Below are positions 37,851 to 45,569 of a stretch of DNA of 64,000 nucleotides, in pieces. This DNA is from NORP240 sp038134485. Lineage in GTDB: Bacteria > Pseudomonadota > Gammaproteobacteria > Pseudomonadales > Pseudohongiellaceae. The notes under the pieces were generated by a model, which had not been told where the DNA came from, ran no database searches, and was given only the letters and a program-made list of their open reading frames with translations. Location: positions 1 through 64,000 of the forward strand of contig JAYPVG010000016.1 in the NCBI GenBank assembly GCA_038134485.1, in the 5' to 3' direction. Each line of letters begins with the position of its first letter. The first letter of the stretch is position 1. A program made the position numbers and the translations under genes.

Positions 37851-38198
37851 ATGATCATCCTATACGGAATACGAAACTGCGACACCATTAAAAAAACTCT
37901 GCAATGGCTGGAGAGCAACGGCCTTGAATATCAATTCCACGATTACCGCAAAGAAGGTATAGAAGCCTCCCTGATCCATCAGTTTCTCAAGCAGTTCACT
38001 CTCGAGGAATTGATCAACAAACGGGGTACTACCTGGCGCAAACTTCCGGAATCTGACAAGCAAGGTCTGACCCTCGAAAACGCTGGTAAATTGATGGAGA
38101 CAAACCCATCTTTAATAAGACGCCCTATCCTTGTTGACGGTGACCGGTGGCTGATCGGCTTCGATCCGCAGATATTCAACGAAATACTTATCCCTTAG
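37851..38198 (+). CDS. ArsC/Spx-like small reductase family protein (YffB type)
   Basis: A 115-residue thioredoxin-fold protein of the arsenate reductase/Spx family. It starts IILYGIRNCDTIKKTLQWLE, with one conserved cysteine (Cys10) and no CXXC, then FHDYRKEG and RGTTWRKL, and ends with a RRPILVDGDRWLIGFDP segment. This matches E. coli YffB, which lies next to dapE as here. Its substrate is not known, and arsenate reduction should not be assumed. It begins three bases after glnD and ends just before dapD. Confidence 0.9.
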   Translation: MIILYGIRNCDTIKKTLQWLESNGLEYQFHDYRKEGIEASLIHQFLKQFTLEELINKRGTTWRKLPESDKQGLTLENAGKLMETNPSLIRRPILVDGDRWLIGFDPQIFNEILIP

Positions 38199-38210
38199 AG
38201 AGTTATGGTT

Positions 38211-39251
38211 ATGTCTTTTTTATTTCACAGCATCGCTTTTGGTCTCGGCGCTAAAAATCGTCGCGGGGATATTATTGAAGTGTTTTATCCTCTTCCCCTG
38301 ATTCACCCGGCAACCGAATTCTCGCAATGTGTAGTCAAATGCCTGAACCTGGATGGGCCAGCGAACATAAGTATCGAACTTGATCAGGACACAGTGGCCT
38401 TATTGAAGCAATCGCTCATCCCCTCTTTCCAAGACCAGGCGCAGTTACTTGAACAATTTGCCGGAGGTGCAGAAGGAACTGTCATCGCCTGCTTGATAGG
38501 CGAGGATCGCGCCCCTGCTTCGGTCGCAGAAGTCTTTTTAAAATTACATTTGCTTTCTCATCGACTTGCTTTGCCAAACACTCTGAATCTGGATGGGGCA
38601 TTTGGATTGCTTCATAACCTGGCATGGACCAATAAGGGTCCTGTTTCCCTTGACGAACTTCCTGCTCGACAACTGGAAGCACGCCTGAATGGCGAACTTC
38701 TGGAGGTTATGTCGGTAGACAAATTTCCAAAGATGACCAACTACGTGGTGCCATCAGGCGTCCGAATAGCGCATACAGCCAGGGTCAGGCTTGGCGCGTA
38801 CATTGGCGAGGGAACGACTGTAATGCATGAAGGTTTTGTGAATTTTAATGCCGGGAGCACCGGCACGGCCATGGTTGAAGGACGCATTTCTGCTGGAGTG
38901 ATGGTTGGCGCAGGAAGTGACCTGGGAGGAGGCTGTAGTATCATGGGCACCCTATCGGGTGGCGGGACGGAAATTATCACAGTAGGAGAAAACTGTCTGA
39001 TTGGTGCAAATGCCGGCATCGGATTCTCTATAGGAGACCGTTGCATCATTGAAGCAGGACTTTACGTCACTGCCGGAACCAAGGTTAATGTGCTGGACCG
39101 GGAAGGTGCGCTGCTCAAAAGTGTCAAGGCCAGAGATTTGTCTCACCTTAATGACCTGCTCTTCAGACGCAATTCCCTTAGTGGTGCAGTGGAATGCATT
39201 CCGAACAAAGCATCCATAGAACTTAATGAAGAATTGCACAGCCACAACTAA
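38211..39251 (+). CDS. dapD: Tetrahydrodipicolinate N-succinyltransferase DapD
   Basis: Succinylates tetrahydrodipicolinate in lysine and meso-diaminopimelate synthesis, feeding the cell wall. The protein is the long Pseudomonas-type form (346 residues from the ATG at 38211) with an N-terminal domain of about 180 residues and a hexapeptide left-handed beta-helix after it (RLGAYIGEGTTVMHEGFVNFN, GRISAGVMVGAGSDLGGG as separate turns). An ATG two codons earlier (38205) is possible, but MSFLFHSIAFG matches the family start. dapE follows by 18 bases. Confidence 0.95.
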   Translation: MSFLFHSIAFGLGAKNRRGDIIEVFYPLPLIHPATEFSQCVVKCLNLDGPANISIELDQDTVALLKQSLIPSFQDQAQLLEQFAGGAEGTVIACLIGEDRAPASVAEVFLKLHLLSHRLALPNTLNLDGAFGLLHNLAWTNKGPVSLDELPARQLEARLNGELLEVMSVDKFPKMTNYVVPSGVRIAHTARVRLGAYIGEGTTVMHEGFVNFNAGSTGTAMVEGRISAGVMVGAGSDLGGGCSIMGTLSGGGTEIITVGENCLIGANAGIGFSIGDRCIIEAGLYVTAGTKVNVLDREGALLKSVKARDLSHLNDLLFRRNSLSGAVECIPNKASIELNEELHSHN

Positions 39252-39269
39252 TCAGGTTTTAACACAGTC

Positions 39270-40388
39270 ATGCGGACGCTGGAGCTAACAAAACAACTCA
39301 TCGAACGGGAATCCGTTACCCCGGTAGATGCTGGCTGTCAGGAGATAATGATAGAGCAACTTGAGGCTCTCGGCTTCAATATCGAACGGCTGCAATTCGG
39401 CGAAGTAACCAACTTCTGGGCACAACTTGGCAATAGCACGCCGCTTCTGGTTTTCGCCGGGCACACCGATGTAGTCCCAGCGGGTTCTGTTGACGGCTGG
39501 GATTCGCCTCCATTCAAACCTGAAGAGCGAGACGGATTGTTGTTCGGTCGCGGCGCTGCTGATATGAAAGCATCCCTCGCAGCCATGATAACCGCCTGCG
39601 AGCATTTCCTGGGTATCAGAGAACCGCGCGGCTCACTGGGCTTTTTGATTACCAGCGACGAAGAAGGCCCGGCAATCAATGGCACACTCCGTGTTATGGA
39701 GTGGCTGCAGGAGCGCGGGATAGAGATTGATTATTGTGTGGTTGGTGAACCGAGCAGCAATTCGAGCCTCGGAGATACAATAAAAATTGGTCGCAGGGGA
39801 TCTCTCAATGGTCAACTGACCGTCAATGGAGTCCAGGGGCATGTTGCATACCCTCATCTGGCCCGGAATCCGATTCATCTGGTTCTGCAGTCACTTAGCG
39901 ACTTGATAGCTGAACCATGGGACGAGGGTAACGATTCTTTCCCGCCAACGTCTTTACAGATCTCCAATGTCAATGCCGGGACCGGCGCCGCCAATGTGAT
40001 ACCGGCGTCCATTCAAGTAGATTTCAACATCAGGTATTCTACCGAAACCGATGATCAGAAAATTCGCAACCGCTGCGAGGAGATATTTTCTGGATATGAG
40101 CTCGACTTTAGCATTGACTGGACTTTGTCCGGCAAGCCATTTCTGACGTCTAAAGGAGCTCTTATCGATGCGGCATGCGCCGCAATCCAGGAACAAACCG
40201 GCAATCTTCCAGAGCTCTCAACAAGCGGTGGAACCTCTGACGGTCGGTTCATAGCCCCTGCTGGCACTGAAGTGATCGAACTGGGTCCCTGCAACGCGTC
40301 AATTCACAAGGTCAATGAACACGTCGCCATAAGCGATCTGGATGAGTTGGCAATACTATACAAAAAGATCCTGGAAAAGCTTCTCTAG
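39270..40388 (+). CDS. dapE: Succinyl-diaminopimelate desuccinylase DapE
   Basis: Zinc peptidase-family enzyme that releases LL-diaminopimelate for lysine and peptidoglycan. The 372-residue product has FAGHTDVVPAG (first metal His and Asp), RGAADMKASLAAM (bridging Asp), TSDEEGPAINGT (catalytic Glu pair) and the C-terminal STSGGTSDGRF and His-containing NASIHKVNEH motifs. It ends in CTAG at 40385-40388, shared with the stop of the convergent rsmJ. Confidence 0.97.
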   Translation: MRTLELTKQLIERESVTPVDAGCQEIMIEQLEALGFNIERLQFGEVTNFWAQLGNSTPLLVFAGHTDVVPAGSVDGWDSPPFKPEERDGLLFGRGAADMKASLAAMITACEHFLGIREPRGSLGFLITSDEEGPAINGTLRVMEWLQERGIEIDYCVVGEPSSNSSLGDTIKIGRRGSLNGQLTVNGVQGHVAYPHLARNPIHLVLQSLSDLIAEPWDEGNDSFPPTSLQISNVNAGTGAANVIPASIQVDFNIRYSTETDDQKIRNRCEEIFSGYELDFSIDWTLSGKPFLTSKGALIDAACAAIQEQTGNLPELSTSGGTSDGRFIAPAGTEVIELGPCNASIHKVNEHVAISDLDELAILYKKILEKLL

Positions 40389-41185
40389 CTAATGGCGTAC
40401 ACGTCGAAGCGGCTGCTGCGACCAGTTAATTTGAAGGTTGGAATTCTATAATCAATATTGGGCGCCCGAAGCGGACGCTTAACCACTACCCTGCGCGTCG
40501 CAATCGCAAAAGCATCAATCATCATTTTGGCGTTGTCATTCTCATTTTCGACCGTCGCTAAATATTTTTGAAGAAAGAACATTTCCTTCTTTACGCGCGC
40601 GCTTTTTCGCCGTGTGGGAAACATAGGGTCAAGGTAAACAACATCAAATTTGGGTCTAGTCGAAGCGAAATCGGCAAGGCTAGTGTTCAGCAATTTCATT
40701 GCTTCGATGGGGAAGCGTGTATTTTTATATTCCGACACGCGCGCTCGCGACATTCCATCCCTAAGTAGCGCATGAACAACCGCATTCTGCTCGAGCATTG
40801 TAATCTCGTAGCCAGCCGATGCGAGTAAAAAAGCGTCCTTTCCCAGGCCCGCTGTTGCATCAAGAACCGAGGGCAGGACACCTCCCGTCTTGCCTACCGC
40901 CCGAACAATCATCTGAAGCTTCACCTGATTTCTTACCCGATATGAAAGGGTCGGATGTTCGAAATCAACCTTTAACGTACCTGGACACCCTATATTGACT
41001 GAGATCAGTTCCAACCCGGTTTCTGAAACTTTCAACCGGAATTCATAAGCGTCATCAACTGTTTCACCGAGTATAAAAAGTGGCAGATTCAATTCTCTGG
41101 CTAAATCACGAGCTGTCTCCCTGACCTCGACCGTAGCACCGTCATCATTACTACCCAGTTCAACTATTAATGCGACCTCCGACAT
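40385..41185 (-). CDS. rsmJ: 16S rRNA (guanine-1516-N2)-methyltransferase RsmJ
   Basis: Methylates G1516 of 16S rRNA. The 266-residue product has the SAM-binding motif VLDATAGLGKDAFLLA (about 107-122) and the catalytic-type VVYLDPMFPTRRKSA motif (about 189-203), followed by VKRPLRAPNID, all typical of RsmJ (YhiQ). It overlaps dapE tail to tail by four bases and follows uppP by 20 bases. Confidence 0.94.
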   Translation of the reverse strand: MSEVALIVELGSNDDGATVEVRETARDLARELNLPLFILGETVDDAYEFRLKVSETGLELISVNIGCPGTLKVDFEHPTLSYRVRNQVKLQMIVRAVGKTGGVLPSVLDATAGLGKDAFLLASAGYEITMLEQNAVVHALLRDGMSRARVSEYKNTRFPIEAMKLLNTSLADFASTRPKFDVVYLDPMFPTRRKSARVKKEMFFLQKYLATVENENDNAKMMIDAFAIATRRVVVKRPLRAPNIDYRIPTFKLTGRSSRFDVYAIS

Positions 41186-41205
41186 TCAGTAACCGGCTCC
41201 TGCTG

Positions 41206-42012
41206 CTAGTGTATAAAGTAAATAGCCAAAAGCAGCGACCCGAGAATAATTCGATACAAGACGAAAGGCAGAAAACCGGTACGCTCTATCAGCTTGAGAA
41301 AGAAATGGATACAGAAGTAAGAGACAATTCCTGACACCAGAGCACCGTAAAACAGCATTAGCCATTCAGTAGCATTGGCACCGTCTTTATAAAAATCAAT
41401 TATTTTTAGCACCCCGCTGGCAGAGATAATTGGAATCGCCAGGAGAAACGAAAATTGCGAGGCAGCATTCCGGGATAACCGCAAAAACAGACCTGCCGTC
41501 ATAGTGACTCCCGAGCGCGATGTGCCAGGTAACAGCGCAAGCATCTGAGCGAAGCCAATTATTAATGCTGCTTTCCAGGTCAGATTCTTCAGCGTCTTCT
41601 GTTCTTCCCGTCGTGTATCCGCAAAAAATAGCAAGACTGCAAAGATTATCGAAGTCACTGCGATCAGCAGAATAGATCTGGTGAACTGCTCCACAACATC
41701 ATTGAGAATTAACCCAGCAATTCCGGCTGGGCACGTCGCCAACAGTATCAACCAGGCCAAATTCGAATTCTCGGATGACTCACCACTGACAATCGAGCGC
41801 AGCCAGCCAATAGCCAGCTCAGCTACCTGAAGCCGAAAATAGAAAACCACTGCTATCAGGCTTCCAACGTGCACTGACACATCGAAAACCAGCCCCTGAT
41901 CCTGCCAGCCAAGTAACTCGGCCGGCAAAATGAGATGACCCGAGCTTGAAATAGGAAGAAATTCAGTAAGACCCTGAAGAGCCGCTAGAAAAGTTACTTG
42001 AAGGAGTTCCAC
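41206..42012 (-). CDS. uppP: Undecaprenyl-diphosphate phosphatase UppP
   Basis: Removes a phosphate from undecaprenyl diphosphate to regenerate the carrier lipid; overexpression gives bacitracin resistance in relatives. The 268-residue multi-span membrane protein starts MELLQVTFLAALQGLTEFLPISSSGHL, the BacA family hallmark, and has a second motif LLPGTSRSGVTM (about 151-162). GTG start at 42012 with AGG just upstream. Together with uppS and the DUF368 gene it covers synthesis, dephosphorylation and probable recycling of C55 phosphate. Confidence 0.96.
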   Translation of the reverse strand: MELLQVTFLAALQGLTEFLPISSSGHLILPAELLGWQDQGLVFDVSVHVGSLIAVVFYFRLQVAELAIGWLRSIVSGESSENSNLAWLILLATCPAGIAGLILNDVVEQFTRSILLIAVTSIIFAVLLFFADTRREEQKTLKNLTWKAALIIGFAQMLALLPGTSRSGVTMTAGLFLRLSRNAASQFSFLLAIPIISASGVLKIIDFYKDGANATEWLMLFYGALVSGIVSYFCIHFFLKLIERTGFLPFVLYRIILGSLLLAIYFIH

Positions 42013-42032
42013 TATGGCCTACTTGCATGCAC

Positions 42033-42725
42033 TCAGATGGCTGTCTTGTAGTTCATGTTTTCTTTTAGATAATTTGGTACGGCAGTCTCAGCAGACACCA
42101 AATCACCGGAGCGGTACAGGCACTCGGCCAGTTCACACAAACTGCCTGTGTCGCCCTCAAGTTCAGTATCTATAACAGCAAATGTCGCTATCAACTCGGG
42201 ATCAAATGCATCCAGATTCAACCAGGCGTCGCCCACCGCTACGATCGATTTATTTTTCCCCTCTTCTGGGAGCATAATACTCAGAGCGGACCCCACCATT
42301 TCTGGACCGAGGCTATGCTGAGCGTGTTCGGGAGTTCGCATATAAAATCCCGTGTAATACTCTGAATCACGAGCAACGCGACCAGCCATTACAGCCTCAC
42401 AGCCATGTTTATTAAACGCCGAAAGGGCCAGCCATTCCAGTGAGGAGAGTAGAATAACCGGCTTGTTGAGCGCGGCTGCAAGACCTTGAACAACTCCGAT
42501 TCCGATACGAATACCAGTAAAGGACCCGGGACCCGCTACAACAGCGAATGCATCCAGACTCTCGAGCTGAAAATTTGAATGCTTTACCAAATCGTCTATA
42601 TTCGAAAGCAGAAACTGTCCATGAGCCCGTGTGCCCTCAATTTGTTTCACGGCAGTCAACTCGTTCTGAACAAGCACCGTAGTGCATATTGAGGACGAGG
42701 TATCGATTACTAGCAAATTGGACAT
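42033..42725 (-). CDS. tsaB: tRNA threonylcarbamoyladenosine synthesis protein TsaB
   Basis: Partner of TsaD and TsaE in making the t6A37 modification of ANN-reading tRNAs. The 230-residue product starts NLLVIDTSSSICTTVL and contains VVAGPGSFTGIRIGIGVVQGLA (positions about 63-84), the ASKHA-fold signature, without the metal-binding histidines of TsaD. It precedes uppP by 20 bases. In Pseudomonas it adjoins adk; here the histone-like gene lies between. Confidence 0.94.
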   Translation of the reverse strand: MSNLLVIDTSSSICTTVLVQNELTAVKQIEGTRAHGQFLLSNIDDLVKHSNFQLESLDAFAVVAGPGSFTGIRIGIGVVQGLAAALNKPVILLSSLEWLALSAFNKHGCEAVMAGRVARDSEYYTGFYMRTPEHAQHSLGPEMVGSALSIMLPEEGKNKSIVAVGDAWLNLDAFDPELIATFAVIDTELEGDTGSLCELAECLYRSGDLVSAETAVPNYLKENMNYKTAI

Positions 42726-42783
42726 CAGGAATTACCACAAATCGGTGCATCGGTGGGATAAAGTGTAAACTAAAATGCAAACA

Positions 42784-42817
42784 GAAATCCCCCGAGAGCC
42801 CGCTCAAGGGGGATTTC
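42784..42817 (-). terminator. Intrinsic terminator after histone H1-like gene
   Basis: Perfect ten-base arms GAAATCCCCC and GGGGGATTTC (42784-42793 and 42808-42817) with an inner GAG/CTC pairing. On the minus strand the stem runs into TGTTTGCATTTTAG. It sits between the histone-like gene and tsaB, so it ends the former. Confidence 0.75.
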
Positions 42818-42930
42818 TATCTTAGGAGATCTGCCTTCTGGTGTTAATCCATCAACACCAATCAGGCAGGATGGCTAGAGTGGCTTGAAGCGAGACGCGT
42901 GTAATAAGCTTGCGGCTCGCCTACCGGAGA

Positions 42931-43647
42931 CTACCGCTTTTTCCTCGCGGCTGCCGTCTTCTTGGCCGGAGCCTTCTTTTTAGCCGCTACTTTCTTCTTG
43001 GCCGGAGCCTTCTTTTTAGCTGCTACTTTTTTCTTGGCCGGAGCCTTCTTTTTAGCTGCTACTTTTTTCTTGGCCGGAGCCTTCTTCTTTGCCGCTACTT
43101 TTTTCTTGGCAGGCGCTTTCTTCTTAGACGCTGCCTTTTTCTTGGCCGGAGCCTGCTTCGCCACTTTCTTCGGTGTTGCCTTTTTAACCATCGCAGCGCG
43201 CTTCACAGCCTTCTTCTTTGCTGCTGTTTTCTTTGCCGGGGCCTTCTTTTTAGCTGACGCCTTCTTTTTGGCAACAGTCTTTTTCTTTACAGCCGGCTTC
43301 TTGGCTGCTGCCGTCTTTTTAGCGGCAGGTTTTTTGTTTGCGGCCTTCTTGGCTGCTTTTCTTGCTGCTGCCTTGGCCTTGGCTGCTGCTTTTCTGGCTG
43401 CTGCCTTGGCTTTGGCTGCTGCCTTTCTGGCTGCTGCCTTGGCTTTTGCGGCAGCTTTTTTAGCCGCCTTGCGTGCCTGAGCTGCTTCTTCTCGATCTTT
43501 TTGTTTATTCCACTTTTCTGTGAAAGCCGCAATTGCTTTCTTCAGAGCAGCCTCTCTCTTTTGCGTTGGGGTTAATATCTTAACCGCCTTCTTACGGGCA
43601 GGTGCTTTTTTCTTTACCGCCTTTTTCTTTGCAGTAACTCTAGCCAT
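42931..43647 (-). CDS. Lysine/alanine-rich histone H1-like DNA-binding protein
   Basis: A 238-residue, very basic, low-complexity protein, probably a nucleoid or nucleic-acid-binding protein like bacterial histone H1 homologues; function is inferred from composition only. It has a basic N-terminus, one non-repeat segment (about residues 22-62, ILTPTQKREAALKKAIAAF then EKWNKQKDREEA) likely to be helical, three copies of AAAKAKAAARK (65-97), a mixed Lys/Ala/Pro section, and five copies of KKKAPAKKKVAA-type repeats (about 170-229). AGGAGAG lies before the ATG and a terminator lies after the stop, so it is a single-gene unit. Its repeats resemble the C-terminal tail of this genome's S2 protein. 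Confidence 0.88.
   Translation of the reverse strand: MARVTAKKKAVKKKAPARKKAVKILTPTQKREAALKKAIAAFTEKWNKQKDREEAAQARKAAKKAAAKAKAAARKAAAKAKAAARKAAAKAKAAARKAAKKAANKKPAAKKTAAAKKPAVKKKTVAKKKASAKKKAPAKKTAAKKKAVKRAAMVKKATPKKVAKQAPAKKKAASKKKAPAKKKVAAKKKAPAKKKVAAKKKAPAKKKVAAKKKAPAKKKVAAKKKAPAKKTAAARKKR
42961..43140 (-). repeat. Five 36-base tandem repeats in histone-like gene
   Basis: Units begin at 42961, 42997, 43033, 43069 and 43105, each starting CTTGGCCGGAGCCTTCTT (plus strand) or a close variant. The first four are nearly identical; the fifth has diverged. Each unit encodes 12 residues. Copy number is likely to vary by slippage or recombination. Confidence 0.9.
43357..43455 (-). repeat. Three 33-base tandem repeats in histone-like gene
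   Basis: Three consecutive units encode AAAKAKAAARK (residues 65-97). The DNA copies differ at a few third positions, so the repeat is older or selected at protein level compared with the 36-base array. Confidence 0.85.
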
Positions 43648-43721
43648 TTCTGATCTCTCCTGGTTGATGAAACTGTAAGCTTACCGATAAGGGACACTAA
43701 AGCTTCATTCGACGGCAACAT

Positions 43722-43749
43722 AGCATAAAAAATATTTAGCTAACAGCAA
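43722..43749 (-). promoter_or_regulatory. Candidate promoter for histone-like gene
   Basis: Minus strand: TTGCTG (43749-43744), 16-base spacer, TATGCT (43727-43722), within AT-rich DNA about 75 bases before the ATG. Moderate match only. Confidence 0.35.
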
Positions 43750-44031
43750 TGGCAATGCTAATTATCTGTCCAGTATAAAAAGCTATAGTCAAAGCAATAA
43801 CCTGCCGAACGCGACACTCATCAAGTATTTCGCTAGAAGAGAAAAAAACTTTAAGGAAAACGCGACTAAAAAGTCAGTATTTTTACAACCATCCTGGCGC
43901 CTACTTTGCAACATCTGGCGTAAGAATTAATACCCAAATAGTGCCCTGCCGAAAGCAGAGGAGTTCCCGAAGCATATCATGGGTCCAAGAGTTCCTGGAT
44001 TATGCAATAAATAAAAAATCTGACGTTTCGA
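43750..44031. other. AT-rich intergenic region between adk and histone-like gene
   Basis: About 280 bases with no convincing open frame. It holds small hairpins, GACT/AGTC with an AAAA loop at about 43864-43875 and CTGC/GCAG near 43946-43958, and T-rich or A-rich runs, but no confident terminator for adk. It appears to be the adk 3' region plus upstream DNA of the histone-like gene. Confidence 0.5.
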
Positions 44032-44682
44032 TTAGCCTACTAGGGCGCCAAGAACTTTATCTCGAATTTCCTCAACAGATCCAATTCCCGCAATCCTCAA
44101 CACCTTTACCGCCTTCCCCTCTGCCTGCAAGTTACGATAGAAATTAACTAGCGGCTTGGTTTGTTCGTGATATACCTGAAGTCTCTTGCGAACAGTTTCT
44201 TCTTTATCGTCTTCCCTTTGAATCAACTGTTCTCCCGTAATGTCATCAACACCATCTATCAGAGGCGGATTGTTGATTACATGGTAAACGCGTCCAGAGT
44301 CCAGATGTACCCTTCTTCCACTCATCCGTTCAACAATTGTTTCATCATCGACACTGATTTCGAGAACCACATCAATCGCTACATCGGAGTCAAGCATAGC
44401 CTGAGCTTGCGGTATAGTCCGTGGAAAACCGTCAAACAAAAAGCCGTTAGCGCAATCATCCTCCATGATGCGATCCTTAACCAAAGCAATGATTATGTCA
44501 TCAGTCACCAAGCCTCCAGAGGCCATGACGACCTCGACTTTTTTACCGAGCTCCGATTGTGCTTTTACGGCGGCTCTGAGCATGTCCCCAGTAGAAATTT
44601 GAGGTATATCATACTTCTCCGTGAGGAATGCAGCCTGAGTGCCTTTTCCAGCTCCCGGCGCCCCTAATAGTATAATTCTCAT
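44032..44682 (-). CDS. adk: Adenylate kinase
   Basis: Balances ATP, ADP and AMP. The 216-residue product is the long-lid form: P-loop LLGAPGAGKGTQA (5-17), ISTGDMLRAAV, FLFDGFPRTIPQA, and a lid of about 30 residues from RMSGRRVHLDSGRVYH. The lid has no zinc-binding cysteines, as in E. coli. It lies between mazG (63 bases) and the histone-like gene. Confidence 0.98.
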   Translation of the reverse strand: MRIILLGAPGAGKGTQAAFLTEKYDIPQISTGDMLRAAVKAQSELGKKVEVVMASGGLVTDDIIIALVKDRIMEDDCANGFLFDGFPRTIPQAQAMLDSDVAIDVVLEISVDDETIVERMSGRRVHLDSGRVYHVINNPPLIDGVDDITGEQLIQREDDKEETVRKRLQVYHEQTKPLVNFYRNLQAEGKAVKVLRIAGIGSVEEIRDKVLGALVG

Positions 44683-44745
44683 TGCGCTACTCCTTGATTA
44701 TTAAACGATGTACCAGGATATTAGCCAATTTCTGACTTCCATCTA

Positions 44746-45564
44746 TTACAGCCCTGATTTTTTTGCTGCGCTCCAGAGTTCGTCAAGCTTCTCCAGCCCG
44801 GCTTCCTCGGGCTTGCAGTTTTCCTGCTCAAGCTGTTCTTCAATGAACGCAAATCGACGCGTGAATCTTCGGTTAGACTCTCGCAGCACAGTTTCGGGTT
44901 CTACTTGCAGATGACGAGTGAGATTGACAACTGCGAACAGCAAATCACCTGCCTCATGGTTTATCGCATCTGAATTGCCGGTTTCCATTGCCTCTTCAAG
45001 CTCCAGAAGTTCTTCTTTAATTTTTTCCATCACCTGGCTGCTTTCCTGCCAGTCGAAGCCAACCCGGGCAGCACGCTTTTGCAACTTCAGTGCGCGCTCT
45101 AGAGCTGGAAGAGCCTTGGGAATATCTTCGAGAAGCGAAGCCCGGGACCCCTCCATTCTACCCTTTATCTGACGCTCTTCCGATTTGATTGCTTCCCAGT
45201 TAGTGACCACCTCTTCGGCAGCTAGCGTCTGCCGCTCACCAAAACCATCGATGCTTCCACCCGGGAATACATGTGGGTGTCTTCTTATTAATTTATGGGA
45301 AATTGTATCGACGATATCATCGAAGGAAAATTGATTTTCTTCCTCAGCGAGCCGTGCATAAAAAACTATCTGAAAAAGTAGGTCTCCAAGTTCATCTTTT
45401 ATAGCGTCGGGTGTTCCTTCCTCGATCGCGTCCACCACCTCGTACACTTCCTCTAAGGTATATCGCGTCAAGCTTTCCCGTGTCTGCTCAAGATCCCAGG
45501 GGCACCCAAACTCGGGATCCCGCAACAAGGCCATTATCTTGATTAATTTTTGTATCGACTCCAC
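44746..45564 (-). CDS. mazG: Nucleoside triphosphate pyrophosphohydrolase MazG
   Basis: Hydrolyses NTPs and dNTPs to monophosphates; in E. coli it also lowers ppGpp after toxin stress. The 272-residue product has both MazG repeats: LRDPEFGCPWDLEQT and EEVYEVVDAIEEG at the N-terminus, and EELLELEEAMETG with NHEAGDLLFAVVNL at the C-terminus. GTG start at 45564 aligns with E. coli MNQIDRLLTIM. In Pseudomonas relA lies between rlmD and mazG; here only five bases separate them. Confidence 0.96.
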   Translation of the reverse strand: MESIQKLIKIMALLRDPEFGCPWDLEQTRESLTRYTLEEVYEVVDAIEEGTPDAIKDELGDLLFQIVFYARLAEEENQFSFDDIVDTISHKLIRRHPHVFPGGSIDGFGERQTLAAEEVVTNWEAIKSEERQIKGRMEGSRASLLEDIPKALPALERALKLQKRAARVGFDWQESSQVMEKIKEELLELEEAMETGNSDAINHEAGDLLFAVVNLTRHLQVEPETVLRESNRRFTRRFAFIEEQLEQENCKPEEAGLEKLDELWSAAKKSGL

Positions 45565-45569
45565 GATTA

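Noticed and set aside
37851..38198. Arsenate reductase for arsenic resistance
   Set aside because: No arsenic genes nearby, and the sequence fits the YffB/Spx-like subgroup found next to dapE.
42961..43140. CRISPR array
   Set aside because: The 36-base units are contiguous coding repeats with no spacers.
42910..43480. Long plus-strand frames rich in Phe, Leu and Cys or Ala and Phe opposite the histone-like gene
   Set aside because: They are the complement of the Lys/Ala repeats; composition is an artefact and there is no ribosome site or family match.
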